From contig NZ_BCRD01000003.1 of assembly GCF_001552415.1 (NCBI RefSeq), positions 1 to 64,000 of the forward strand: 64,000 nt of DNA, read 5' to 3'. The notes below the pieces were generated by a model. It was not told the origin of the DNA. It did no database searches and was given only the letters and a program-made list of their open reading frames with translations. How positions within the stretch are numbered: position 1 is the stretch's first letter; every line of letters begins with the position of its first letter. The stretch comes from Corynebacterium xerosis NBRC 16721 = ATCC 373. Lineage in GTDB: Bacteria > Actinomycetota > Actinomycetes > Mycobacteriales > Mycobacteriaceae. This document shows, piece by piece, positions 35,117 through 43,163 of the stretch. The position numbers and the translations under genes are program-made.

Positions 35117-35163
35117 AAAAGGGGGCGGGCCCCGGCCGATTTGGCCGGGCCCGCCCCCTTTTG
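35117..35163. terminator. strong bidirectional terminator between the DUF3073 gene and purM
   Basis: AAAAGGGGGCGGGCCC and GGCC pair with GGCC and GGGCCCGCCCCCTTTT around a GATTT loop. It carries A/T runs on both sides, so it can stop transcription from either direction. Confidence 0.9.
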
Positions 35164-35180
35164 GGGCGTTCGCGGGGGTT

Positions 35181-36248
35181 CTAGAAGCGCGGGTGGTCGC
35201 CGCGCAGCGTGGCGCGCTCCTCGTCGCCCTCGGCGGCGCGGACGACGCCGAGCTCCCACGCGCCGATGTGGCGGGCGGTGAGCATGGCCAGGGCGCGGTC
35301 GCGGTCCTCCGGCGCGACGACGGCGACCATGCCGACGCCCATGTTGAAGGTCTTCTCCATTTCCTCGCGGGACACGCGGCCCAGCTCGGCGATGGTGCGG
35401 AAGATCGGGCCCGGGGTCCAGGTGGCGCGGTCCATGTCCGCGACGAGGCCCTCCGGCATGATGCGGGCCATGTTGCCCGCCAGGCCGCCGCCGGTGACGT
35501 GGCAGAAGGTGCGGACCTCGGACTCGGCCATCAGCGCCAGGCAGTCCTTGGCGTAGATGCGGGTCGGCTCCAGCAGCTCCTCGCCGAGGGTGCGGCCGAA
35601 GTCCTCCATGTGCTCGTCGAGCGGCAGGGCCGCGTGCTCGAGCAGGACGTGGCGGGCCAGCGAGTAGCCGTTGGAGTGCAGGCCGGAGGAGGCCATGGCG
35701 ATGATGACGTCGCCCTCGCGGACGCGGTCGGGGCCGAGGAGCTTGTCCTCCTCGACGACGCCGACGCCGGTGGCGGAGACGTCGTACTCGTCGGGCTCCA
35801 TGACGCCCGGGTGCTCGGCGGTCTCGCCGCCCAGCAGGGCGCAACCGGCGTCGATGCAGCCCTCGGCGATGCCGGAGACGATCTGCGCGACGTGCTCGGG
35901 CACGACCTTGCCGATGGCGATGTAGTCCTGCAGGAACAGCGGCTCGGCGCCGCAGACGACCAGGTCGTCGACGACCATGGCCACCAGGTCGCGGCCGATG
36001 GTGTCGTGCTTGCCCATCGCCTGCGCGACGGCCAGCTTGGTGCCGACGCCGTCGGAGGCGGCCGCCAGCAGCGGCTTCTTGTAGTCGCCGAGCGCGAAGA
36101 GTCCGGCGAACCCGCCGAGCCCGCCGCGCACCTCGGGCCGCGTCGCCTTCTTGGCGATCGGGGCGAACAGCTCGACGGCGCGATCGCCCGCCTCGATGTC
36201 CACGCCCGCTGCGGCGTAGGACGCGCCGGTGTTCTGGTTGTCGGTCAT
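35181..36248 (-). CDS. purM: phosphoribosylformylglycinamidine cyclo-ligase (AIR synthetase)
   Basis: Closes the imidazole ring in purine synthesis step 5, using ATP. The 355 residues carry SYAAAGVDIEAGDRAVE at the start, the ATP loop GGLGGFAGLF, the conserved SDGVGTKLAVA and GRDLVAMVVDDLVVCGAEPLFLQDY, and the C-terminal TGGGLAGNMARIMPEG and FNMGVGMVAVV. The ATG at 36246-36248 is taken. It follows purF by 107 bp on the same strand, a conserved pair. Confidence 0.96.
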   Translation of the reverse strand: MTDNQNTGASYAAAGVDIEAGDRAVELFAPIAKKATRPEVRGGLGGFAGLFALGDYKKPLLAAASDGVGTKLAVAQAMGKHDTIGRDLVAMVVDDLVVCGAEPLFLQDYIAIGKVVPEHVAQIVSGIAEGCIDAGCALLGGETAEHPGVMEPDEYDVSATGVGVVEEDKLLGPDRVREGDVIIAMASSGLHSNGYSLARHVLLEHAALPLDEHMEDFGRTLGEELLEPTRIYAKDCLALMAESEVRTFCHVTGGGLAGNMARIMPEGLVADMDRATWTPGPIFRTIAELGRVSREEMEKTFNMGVGMVAVVAPEDRDRALAMLTARHIGAWELGVVRAAEGDEERATLRGDHPRF

Positions 36249-36355
36249 GTCCGCTTCTCGTCTCCCGCTAGAAATGTCGGTCGGTGTTGATTGGGTGGTG
36301 CTTGGGTGTTCGTGGTGAAGGACCCGGATGCGCCGTCCAGCGTATCCGGCCCGCT

Positions 36356-37921
36356 TCAGGCCTGGGCGGCCTGCATGCGCGCCACGGCTTCCGCGTTGGC
36401 GTCCCCGGCGGGCAGCCCCAGCGGATACGCGCCGTCGAAGCACGCCCGGCACAGGTCCGCCGGCGCCTGCTCGGACGCCTCGGTCATGCCCTCGACGGAC
36501 ACGAAGCCGAGCGTGTCGGCGCCGATGGCCGTGGCGATGCCCTCGACGATGTCGCCCTCGGGCAGACCGTTGGCGATCAGCTCGCCCGGCGAGGCGAAGT
36601 CGATGCCGTAGAAGCACGGCCACTTCACCGGCGGCGACGCGATGCGCACGTGCACTTCCGCCGCCCCGGCCTCGCGCAGCATGCGGATCAGCGCGCGCTG
36701 CGTGTTGCCGCGGACGATGGAGTCGTCGACGATGACCAGCCGCTTGCCGGCGATGACCTCCTTCAGCGGGTTGAGCTTCAGGCGGATGCCCAGCTGGCGG
36801 ATGGTCTGCGACGGCTGGATGAACGTGCGGCCGACGTAGGCGTTCTTGGTCAGGCCCTGCCCGAAGGGGATGCCGGATTCCTGGGCGTAACCCACCGCGG
36901 CGGGGGTGCCGGAGTCCGGCACCGGGATGACCAGGTCGCCCTCGGCCGGGAATTCGCGCGCCAGCTGGCGGCCGAGCTCCAGGCGCACCGCGTTGACGGA
37001 ACGCCCGCGGATGACGGAGTCCGGTCGCGCCAGGTAGACGTACTCGAAGATGCAGCCCTTGTGCGCGGTGTCCGCGAAGCGGCTGGAGCGCACGCCGGAG
37101 GCGTCGATGGCCACCAGCTCGCCCGGCTGGATCTCGCGGACGAAGGAGGCGCCGACGATGTCCAGCGCGCAGGTCTCGGAGGCGACGACCCAGCCGTTGG
37201 CCAGCCGGCCCAGAACCAAGGGGCGCACGCCGTGGCGATCACGGGCGGCGTACAGGGTCTCGCCGTCGGTGAAGGTCAGGCAGAACGCGCCTTCGAGGCG
37301 CGGCAGCAGGCGCAGGGCCGCGTCCTCGACCTTGGTGCCGGTCGGGGCGTGCTGCCCCTTGCCGGCGGCATCGCGCTCGGCGGCGATGAGGCCGGTCTCG
37401 TGCGCCAGCAGCGCGCACATGATGTCGGAGTCGCTGGGCAGGTGATCGGAGAGGTCGACGAGGCCGTGTCCCGCGGCTTCCTCCGCCAGCGCGACGTGGT
37501 TGATCAGATTGCCGTTGTGCCCCAGGGCGATGTCCGTGCCGTCCGGCGCCATGCGGAACATGGGCTGGGCGTTCTCCCACGACGGCGCGCCGGCCGTGGT
37601 GTATCGGGTGTGCCCCACCGCGATGTGCCCCTTGAGGGCGTCGAGCGACTGTTCGTCGAAGACCTGCGACACCAGGCCCAGGTCCTTGAAGACCAGGATC
37701 TGGTCGCCGTCGCCCACCGCGATGCCCGCGGCTTCCTGGCCGCGGTGCTGCAGGGCGAACAGCCCGTAATAGGTGAGCTTGGAGACGTCTTCGCCGGGCG
37801 CCCAGACTCCGAACACGCCGCACTCTTCGCGGGGCGACTGCTCCCCGAGATCGTCGAGCGGGGACGCGGGTGACTGGGATGACGCCGGGACGGGGGAACC
37901 GTAGTTCAGGGTATCGGCCAC
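36356..37921 (-). CDS. purF: amidophosphoribosyltransferase
   Basis: First enzyme of de novo purine synthesis; transfers glutamine amide nitrogen to PRPP. The 521 residues include a propeptide of about 33 residues before the nucleophile Cys34 in PREECGVFG, so this is the processed, Fe-S-carrying type. HRGQEAAGI and NGNLINH form the glutaminase site. VIVDDSIVRGNTQRALI is the PRPP-binding signature. Cysteines near 416, 465 and 468 (WPCFYG, LCRACFDG) would bind the cluster. The GTG at 37919-37921 has no ribosome site, and other starts in frame are worse. purM follows. Confidence 0.95.
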   Translation of the reverse strand: MADTLNYGSPVPASSQSPASPLDDLGEQSPREECGVFGVWAPGEDVSKLTYYGLFALQHRGQEAAGIAVGDGDQILVFKDLGLVSQVFDEQSLDALKGHIAVGHTRYTTAGAPSWENAQPMFRMAPDGTDIALGHNGNLINHVALAEEAAGHGLVDLSDHLPSDSDIMCALLAHETGLIAAERDAAGKGQHAPTGTKVEDAALRLLPRLEGAFCLTFTDGETLYAARDRHGVRPLVLGRLANGWVVASETCALDIVGASFVREIQPGELVAIDASGVRSSRFADTAHKGCIFEYVYLARPDSVIRGRSVNAVRLELGRQLAREFPAEGDLVIPVPDSGTPAAVGYAQESGIPFGQGLTKNAYVGRTFIQPSQTIRQLGIRLKLNPLKEVIAGKRLVIVDDSIVRGNTQRALIRMLREAGAAEVHVRIASPPVKWPCFYGIDFASPGELIANGLPEGDIVEGIATAIGADTLGFVSVEGMTEASEQAPADLCRACFDGAYPLGLPAGDANAEAVARMQAAQA

Positions 37922-37974
37922 GCCGACAAGGATAGTCGCGCCGCCGGTCCGCAGACCAAACCGGTCGGCGGGCC

Positions 37975-38370
37975 TCACCCCAGCCGGACCACCGGCAGCT
38001 GCTTGGCCAGCTCCCCCGCCCGCGTCCCCGACACCTCCATGACGCCGCCGCCCGCCTGCCGCGCCTCCTCGAACCCGAGCAGCCCCAACGCGAGGCGCAA
38101 CCACGTTTCCGGATCGGTTTCGACGACGTTGGGCGGCGTGCCGCGGGTGTGCCGGGGCCCGTCGACGCATTGGACCGCCACGAACGGGGGCACGCGCAGT
38201 TCGACGCTGTGCCCGGGGGCCTCCTGCGCCAGCATCCGGGCGGACAGGCGCACGGCCCTGGCCACTGCGGCGCGGCCGGGCCGGACGGGCGCCGGGCCGT
38301 CGTCAAGCAACCAGTCCGCGACGGCGGCGAGTGCCTCGCGAACTTCGACTGGGTCGACCTTCTTGGACAT
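37975..38370 (-). CDS. sterol-carrier-type small protein
   Basis: A 131-residue protein of a family known from corynebacteria as sterol-carrier family proteins. The fold is the SCP2-like C-terminal domain: SVELRVPPFVAVQCVDGPRH near 59-78, then TWLRLALGLLGFEEA and GTRAGELAKQLPVV. It probably binds an acyl or other apolar ligand; the ligand is unknown. The ATG at 38368-38370 is six bases from a CATAAT -10 hexamer, so the message is leaderless. Only nine bases separate it from the first ATG of the thioesterase gene on the other strand. Confidence 0.8.
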   Translation of the reverse strand: MSKKVDPVEVREALAAVADWLLDDGPAPVRPGRAAVARAVRLSARMLAQEAPGHSVELRVPPFVAVQCVDGPRHTRGTPPNVVETDPETWLRLALGLLGFEEARQAGGGVMEVSGTRAGELAKQLPVVRLG

Positions 38371-38391
38371 GACCGCATTATGGTTGACGCC
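38371..38391. promoter_or_regulatory. symmetric divergent promoter for the sterol-carrier and thioesterase genes
   Basis: CATTATG reads CATAATG on the other strand, so one A/T core serves as overlapping -10 elements in both directions: 38377-38382 on minus (six bases from the ATG) and 38376-38381 on plus (ten bases from the ATG at 38392). Confidence 0.6.
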
Positions 38392-39360
38392 ATGCCTTCG
38401 CCTTCGGTGACCCTCCGATTCCTCGCCGCGCCCACTGACGTGCTCATGGCCGGCTCCAACAGCGTTCACGGCGGCCGCGTGCTGCAGTGGATCGACAAGG
38501 CGGCCTACGCCTGCGCGACCGGGTGGTCGGGCCAGTACTGCGTGACCGCGTACTTCGGCCACATCCACTTCGACCGGCCGATCCCGTCGGGGCACATGGT
38601 GGAGGTGCGGTCGAAGATCGCGTACACGGGCCGGACGTCGATGCACATCGTCAACGAGGTGCTGTCCCGCGATCCGCGCGACGGCGAGTTCACGCGCGCG
38701 GCGGATTGCCTGGTCATTTTCGTGGCCATGGACGAGAACCGGAAGCCGACGCCGGTGCCCGTGTGGGAGCCGACGACGGACGAGGAGAAGCGGATCATGG
38801 AGGCCGCCCTGTCGCGCGTGGATTTGCGCCGAGACATCGAGGCGTCGATGCGGGCGCAGGTGTACACGGCGGAGTCGTCGGCCCCGGAGCTGACCACGCG
38901 TTTCCTTGCCAAGCCGTCGGACGTCAACTGGGGCGGCAACGTCCACGGCGGCACGGCGATGGAGTGGATCGACGAGGCCGCGTCGGCGTGCACCATGAAC
39001 TGGGCCGGCCGCCAGACGATCGCGGTGTACGCGGGCGGCGTGCGGTTCTACAAGCCCATCCACATCGGCGATCTGGTGGAGGTCCGCGCCCGCATCCTGC
39101 GCACGGGCACCACGTCGATGCACATGAGCGTCCACGTCCATTCGGGCCATCCGCGCAAGGGCCGCGGCGGGCTGGAGCTGGCGCTGCATTCGTCGATGAC
39201 GTACGTGGCCATCGACGACGATTTCAAGCCGCAGCCGGTCCCCCATTTCCAGCCGACGACCGACGAGGACAAGCGCCTCGCCGCGCACGATCTGTCGCTG
39301 AAGGAGCTGCGCGACTCGCACAAGCCGCTGCCGTTGGTCGGCCCGCTGGGTCGCGTGTAG
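38392..39360 (+). CDS. acyl-CoA thioesterase with two hotdog domains
   Basis: A 322-residue protein of two tandem hotdog domains, like the long-chain acyl-CoA hydrolases. Each repeat has the helix motif NSVHGGRVLQWIDKAAYACA (21-40) and NVHGGTAMEWIDEAASACT (about 183-201), with the catalytic Asn/Asp/Glu residues in those helices, followed by a FDRPI/FYKPI strand. CoA-ester hydrolysis is secure; chain length is unknown. The ATG at 38392 is chosen because of the -10 position; an in-frame ATG at 38380 would overlap the divergent promoter. Confidence 0.9.
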   Translation: MPSPSVTLRFLAAPTDVLMAGSNSVHGGRVLQWIDKAAYACATGWSGQYCVTAYFGHIHFDRPIPSGHMVEVRSKIAYTGRTSMHIVNEVLSRDPRDGEFTRAADCLVIFVAMDENRKPTPVPVWEPTTDEEKRIMEAALSRVDLRRDIEASMRAQVYTAESSAPELTTRFLAKPSDVNWGGNVHGGTAMEWIDEAASACTMNWAGRQTIAVYAGGVRFYKPIHIGDLVEVRARILRTGTTSMHMSVHVHSGHPRKGRGGLELALHSSMTYVAIDDDFKPQPVPHFQPTTDEDKRLAAHDLSLKELRDSHKPLPLVGPLGRV

Positions 39361-39361
39361 C

Positions 39362-40026
39362 TTGCCGGTTCCTCGCTTGACGACGGCCCGCGTCGCCGTG
39401 TTCGCCGTCGCCGTCGCGGCGGCGGTGGCCTATTCCTCGTGGGTGCTGGAGTGGTTCCTGCCGGGCGGGGTGGATCCGCTGCGCTCGTACGCGTCGGAGC
39501 TCGCGGCGGTGGCGGAGCCGCATGGCACGCTGTTCGCGCGCGCCGACACCGCGTCGGGGACGCTGCTGGTGGCGCTGGGGGCGCTGCTGTGGTTGTGGTC
39601 GCGCCGGGGACGGCTGATCCCGGCCGGGTTGGTGCTGTGGGGTGGCGCGACCGTGGCCGATTCGTTTTTCCGCATGCCCATGGTCACCACCGTCGGCCCG
39701 GGGGCGTCGGCGGCGCTGACGGAGGCCGAGAAGTCGGCGGTGCTGGTGCATTCGCTCTGCTCGTCGACGGCGGCCGTGGGCATGGCGCTGGTCGGCGCGG
39801 GCTGTGGTTGCTCGCCCGCGACCGCGCCGGCCGCATGCTGGCCGGAGTGTTCCTGGCATTGCTGGCCATGGTGGCCGTGACGTCCGGGCTCCACGAGGTC
39901 GGCGGCCCGAACCTGTGGCTCGGCCTGTGGCAGCGCCTCTCACTGTCCGTCGCCGCGGTGGTCATCGTGACGGTCGCCGTCGCGGTGACGTCCGCGGGTT
40001 CTACAGCTCGTCGAGAAGCTTCTTGA
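39362..40026 (+). pseudogene. DUF998 membrane protein gene with a frameshift
   Basis: Frame 1 reads a DUF998-like membrane protein from a TTG at 39362: VAVFAVAVAAAVAYSSWVL, PLRSYASELAAVAEPHGTLF and ATVADSFFRMP, all family-like, up to GMALVGAG near 39800. It then runs into unrelated sequence (CGCSPATAPAACW) and stops at 39880. The expected continuation, LWLLARDRAGRMLAGVFLALLAMVAV and a last helix, is in the neighbouring frame and stops at 40026. A loss of one base, or gain of two, near 39800 in a GCGGGC run restores one protein of about 220 residues. It is either a recent mutation or a sequencing error. Confidence 0.75.
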
Positions 40027-40417
40027 CGCGCTGATCGATCTCGTCGCGGATGAGGTTCATGCGCTCCTCCCCCTCGATGCCGCGGAGGCTGGGCTCGTCG
40101 ACCTCCCAGCGCTCGACGTCAGTCTTCATGCCGTCGAATGCGGGGATCTCGGCGCCGCCGACGACGATGACGCGGTCGGCGCCGCGCATGACGGCGTCGT
40201 CGATGGCCTTGGGCGTGCCGCCGGTCATGTCGGCGCCGATCTCGGACAGCGAGGCGGCGGAGCCGGCGTTGATCTTCGAACCGGGCTTGACGCCGGCGGA
40301 GAGGACCTCGACGTCGCGGCCGGCTTCGTCGGCGCGCAGGCGCATGATGGCTTCGGCCATCTGGGACTTGCCGCCGTTGGAGTTGCAGAGGAAGTAGACG
40401 GTGGGCGTGTCGGACAT
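40001..40417 (-). CDS. arsC: mycothiol-dependent arsenate reductase
   Basis: A 138-residue low-molecular-weight phosphatase-fold protein. The active loop is LCNSNGGKSQMAEA with Cys11; where true phosphatases have C-X5-R-S, this has C-X5-K-S (NGGKSQMA), as in the corynebacterial arsenate reductases that use mycothiol and mycoredoxin. DRVIVVGGAEIP and WEVDEP with the second acid near 105 complete the site. Divergent from arsR. No arsenite efflux pump is in view. Confidence 0.88.
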   Translation of the reverse strand: MSDTPTVYFLCNSNGGKSQMAEAIMRLRADEAGRDVEVLSAGVKPGSKINAGSAASLSEIGADMTGGTPKAIDDAVMRGADRVIVVGGAEIPAFDGMKTDVERWEVDEPSLRGIEGEERMNLIRDEIDQRVKKLLDEL

Positions 40418-40526
40418 GGCCGCTCCATTCGGGGTGGGGTCGCTGATACTCGGGCCCGCCGCGCGGGCGCCCGCGCGCCCCAGATTACGCGGGGGTTAGA
40501 TGGCCGTCGAACTGCTTTTCCGGGGC

Positions 40527-40532
40527 TACGGT
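40527..40532 (+). promoter_or_regulatory. -10 element for arsR
   Basis: TACGGT is followed by six bases and the arsR ATG at 40539. It fits a leaderless start, though GGTGGGG could also act as a weak ribosome site. Confidence 0.4.
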
Positions 40533-40538
40533 GGGGCC

Positions 40539-40859
40539 ATGACATCCGATCAGTGCTGCTCCGGCACCGGCCTGCCCGGCGCCGGAGAGTCCGGGGCAGA
40601 TGGCCTCGCCGCCGGGTTCCGACTCCTCGGCGACCCCACCCGCCTGAAGCTGTTGGGCATCCTCGCCGGGCGCGAGTGCGATGACGTCTGCGCCTGCGAC
40701 CTTTCCGACGCCCTCGAGCTCACCCCCGCCACCATCAGCCACCACATGAAGAAGCTCGTCGACGCGGGCATGGTCGCCGTCGAGCGCCGCGGCCGCTGGG
40801 CCCACTACCGCCTCCTGCCCGCGGGTTTTGCACCGTTGCGAGCGGCGCTGGAGTTTTAA
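40539..40859 (+). CDS. arsR: ArsR-family metalloregulator
   Basis: A 106-residue winged-helix repressor. FRLLGDPTRLKLLGIL and ELTPATISHHMKKLVDAGMVAVERRGRWAHYRL are the classic ArsR helix-turn-helix and wing (split about 24-90). The metal site is seen as CDDVCACDL (Cys at 48, 52 and 54 by count), the E-L-C-V-C-D-L-like site in the recognition helix, with more cysteines at 6-7. It should sense arsenite or antimonite and control the divergent arsC. The ATG at 40539 is used; one 13 codons upstream is possible but lacks a site. Confidence 0.92.
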   Translation: MTSDQCCSGTGLPGAGESGADGLAAGFRLLGDPTRLKLLGILAGRECDDVCACDLSDALELTPATISHHMKKLVDAGMVAVERRGRWAHYRLLPAGFAPLRAALEF

Positions 40860-40942
40860 GGGCCCGGCCATCGGCTCAGGCTTGACGACGGCAGGCGCCG
40901 ACATCGCCCGCCGCCAATCACCGTCGACATGGTTCGCCTTCT

Positions 40943-40966
40943 TGTTCCATCTCACCTCATGGAACA
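40943..40966. promoter_or_regulatory. inverted repeat TGTTCCAT-N8-ATGGAACA
   Basis: Perfect 8-bp arms with an 8-base centre, 197 bp before the HNH gene. A second, related repeat with the same centre length (GTTCGAT-N8-ATCGAAC) lies at 41021-41042. Probably paired operator sites for one dimeric protein, or an RNA hairpin. Confidence 0.45.
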
Positions 40967-41037
40967 TTGGACGGTGTTGACGTTTCAGATGGTGCGAAAA
41001 GAGTCCGAAATGTTGCCTCATGTTCGATGGAATTGAA

Positions 41038-41053
41038 TCGAACGCATGTACCA
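41038..41053 (+). promoter_or_regulatory. SOS-box-like (LexA) site before the HNH gene
   Basis: TCGAAC-GCAT-GTACCA agrees with the mycobacterial SOS box TCGAAC-N4-GTTCGA at 10 of 12 fixed positions. It lies about 110 bp upstream of the ATG. Some 13E12-family genes in M. tuberculosis are LexA-controlled, which makes the match more credible. Confidence 0.5.
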
Positions 41054-41162
41054 TAAATGGTGAAGCAAGGCCGGGGGAATGGCCTGGTTTCGGGGCAGAT
41101 CGGCGTCAGCGATCACATGCAGGACCGCTCTTCATCAGCATCGCACCACCGGGGGAATCGAC

Positions 41163-43163
41163 ATGGCCATCGACCATGACGCATCCGAAGAAAACAACCA
41201 GCCCGACCACGACGGCAACCGAGACGAGAAGGCCCCGCCGCGCAAACGGTGGGCCACCGAGCGCGACGAACCGGTGACCACCATCGGCCGCCACCGCAAC
41301 ATCATGGACGTCCACTTGTCTTTGGCGGTCGCGCCCGCCGGCGACGATGACGTCGATTCGCACGTCAACTCCGTCGGCACCCGCATCGGCGTGAGCAAGG
41401 GGCGGGCGACGGCGTACTGCGATGTCGGCACGATGCTGCGTCGCATGCCCCGCATCCTGGAGTTCTGCCGCTCCGGTGCACTGCCGCATGAGAGGTTGTC
41501 GACCATCGCCAAGTCCATCGTCGCCGTCTCCGACGACAACCTTCCGGAAGTCGAGAAGAGGTTCCTCCGGTACCTGCGCCCCAGGAAGGATTTTCAGGCG
41601 TTGCCCGGGCCCCGGGTCTTCGCCCGGGAGCTCCGCCGCATCGTCGAATCCGTCGAACCCATCTCCACCCCACCCGACGAGGATGAGCCCCAACCCGTCA
41701 CCGGCGAGTCCTACGGCGTCGACAACGAGTACCCGGGTGATCACGGGTCGATGGAGGTCATCATGCGCAAGGACCGTTTGGCCGAATTCGACGCCACGGT
41801 CCGGGCGATCAAGGACGCCAAGGTCAAGGCCGGGGAAGATTGCTCATACACCGATGCGATGATCGCGATGTCCCGTGGCGACTTCGCGGGAGCCAAGGTC
41901 ACCATGAACATCTACGTCGACGGTGACGCCGACGAAGACGACGTCCAAGTGTGGCTCGATGGCGCCGGCTGGTTGCCGAAGTACGTCAGCGAGGAATGGC
42001 TGGCACGTGCCGCAGTTGTCCGCCTCTCCGCCGACTCGCAGACGGGCGGTTACGCGCCGACGGAGGCGCAGAAGGCCCGTGTGCGCGGCCGGGACGGGCA
42101 GTGCCGGTTCCCGGGGTGCGATGTGCCCGCCCACCGGTGCCAGGTCGACCACGTGATCAACTTCAACCCCGATGCGGCGAAGAACCCGCTGATCCACGCC
42201 AACGACCGGCACCTCCTTCCGCTGGGCGTGTACCTGGATTGGCTGAGCGGTGGCCAACCGAAGGGGACACCCGGGATGCGCACCGCAGAGGGCGCGGGTG
42301 CGGGGTATATCGCCGGCAATGACGCGAACAACCTCGGCGTGACGGCGACATGGAATTTGCAGTGCTTGTGCCAGCACCACCACAACCTCAAAACTTCCCG
42401 GCACTGGCATGCGCAGATGCACCCCGACGGCTCGGTGACCTGGTCGGACCACACCGGTGAGGCGAAGGCGACGACGGTGCCGCACGGGCCGATCGCCCAC
42501 ATCAAGCGTCAGACGTTCGCCCAACGGGCGACGCGGTTGGCCTCGACGATCCACGGCGACAATCTGCGCCGGATGAAGGCCGAAGCCGACGCCACCAAGG
42601 CAATGGAGCAGGCGGACATCGATGCGGCACTGCGCAGGCATGCCCGCGAGACCGCGAAGTACGAGGAGGAACTCGCGGAGTTCACCGCCGGCCCGCTCAA
42701 CTCCGCCGATCCCGCAGTCGCTGCGGAAGCCCGGGCACTGGCGGACGCAGCTGATGACGGTTGGCCGAGCGTCGAGGATCCGACCTGGGATCCGACCTGG
42801 GATCCGGACAAGGAGACCTCGGACATGAAACGACGCGATGGCCGAAACGCCGCCGATGACACCACCGACGACATCTGGGCAAGTGCGCCGATGAAAAGGA
42901 ACCCCGACATGATCGACGACGAATGGACCGAATGGAACCGAAAGTGCGCCGCCGGCGAATGGGAGGGGGTGGGGCCGGAAACCGGCTCCGCACCGGAACC
43001 CCAACCGGGAACGGTCTCCGATTCGAGGTTTCATCCGCACTCGGACAGCCTCCCCCGCTCCGTGTGCCGCCCCCACCGGCGGCGTGCGACGATCGACGCA
43101 GACCCGGGGTCCGCACCGGAGCCGCCCCCGCCGCTCGGCCCCCACCCCGACATCCCCTTCTAG
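41163..43163 (+). CDS. 13E12/DUF222-type HNH endonuclease-like protein
   Basis: A 666-residue protein. After about 45 polar residues comes a DUF222 helical region (about 55-330), then the HNH nuclease motif: RDGQCRFPGCDVPAHRCQVDH (Cys, Cys, His split over about 312-332) and NLQCLCQHHHNLK near 400. The two halves of HNH are separated by about 65 residues, LIHANDRHLLPLGVYLDWLSGG and so on, where family members usually have 10-20. The C-terminal 200 residues are acidic, tryptophan-containing and repetitive (DPTWDPTWDPD), and probably disordered. The family is widespread in actinobacteria, often in many copies, and without known function. The ATG at 41163 has GGGGGA before it. Confidence 0.88.
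   Translation: MAIDHDASEENNQPDHDGNRDEKAPPRKRWATERDEPVTTIGRHRNIMDVHLSLAVAPAGDDDVDSHVNSVGTRIGVSKGRATAYCDVGTMLRRMPRILEFCRSGALPHERLSTIAKSIVAVSDDNLPEVEKRFLRYLRPRKDFQALPGPRVFARELRRIVESVEPISTPPDEDEPQPVTGESYGVDNEYPGDHGSMEVIMRKDRLAEFDATVRAIKDAKVKAGEDCSYTDAMIAMSRGDFAGAKVTMNIYVDGDADEDDVQVWLDGAGWLPKYVSEEWLARAAVVRLSADSQTGGYAPTEAQKARVRGRDGQCRFPGCDVPAHRCQVDHVINFNPDAAKNPLIHANDRHLLPLGVYLDWLSGGQPKGTPGMRTAEGAGAGYIAGNDANNLGVTATWNLQCLCQHHHNLKTSRHWHAQMHPDGSVTWSDHTGEAKATTVPHGPIAHIKRQTFAQRATRLASTIHGDNLRRMKAEADATKAMEQADIDAALRRHARETAKYEEELAEFTAGPLNSADPAVAAEARALADAADDGWPSVEDPTWDPTWDPDKETSDMKRRDGRNAADDTTDDIWASAPMKRNPDMIDDEWTEWNRKCAAGEWEGVGPETGSAPEPQPGTVSDSRFHPHSDSLPRSVCRPHRRRATIDADPGSAPEPPPPLGPHPDIPF

Larger units (their letters stand above)
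40860..41162. other. 303-bp region between arsR and the HNH gene
   Basis: No gene supported. It holds a copy of the 11-mer GCTTGACGACG (40880-40890), two inverted repeats with 8-base centres (40943-40966 and 41020-41043), and a SOS-box-like site (41038-41053). It is A/T-richer than the neighbouring genes in its last 150 bp, as promoters are. Confidence 0.6.

Noticed and set aside
40001-40417. arsC called as a protein tyrosine phosphatase
   Set aside because: The loop lacks the C-X5-R arginine, and NGGKSQMA is that of corynebacterial arsenate reductases.
41163-43163. HNH protein as a restriction or phage-defence system
   Set aside because: No methyltransferase, partner or mobile element is nearby, and 13E12-family genes are common chromosomal genes.
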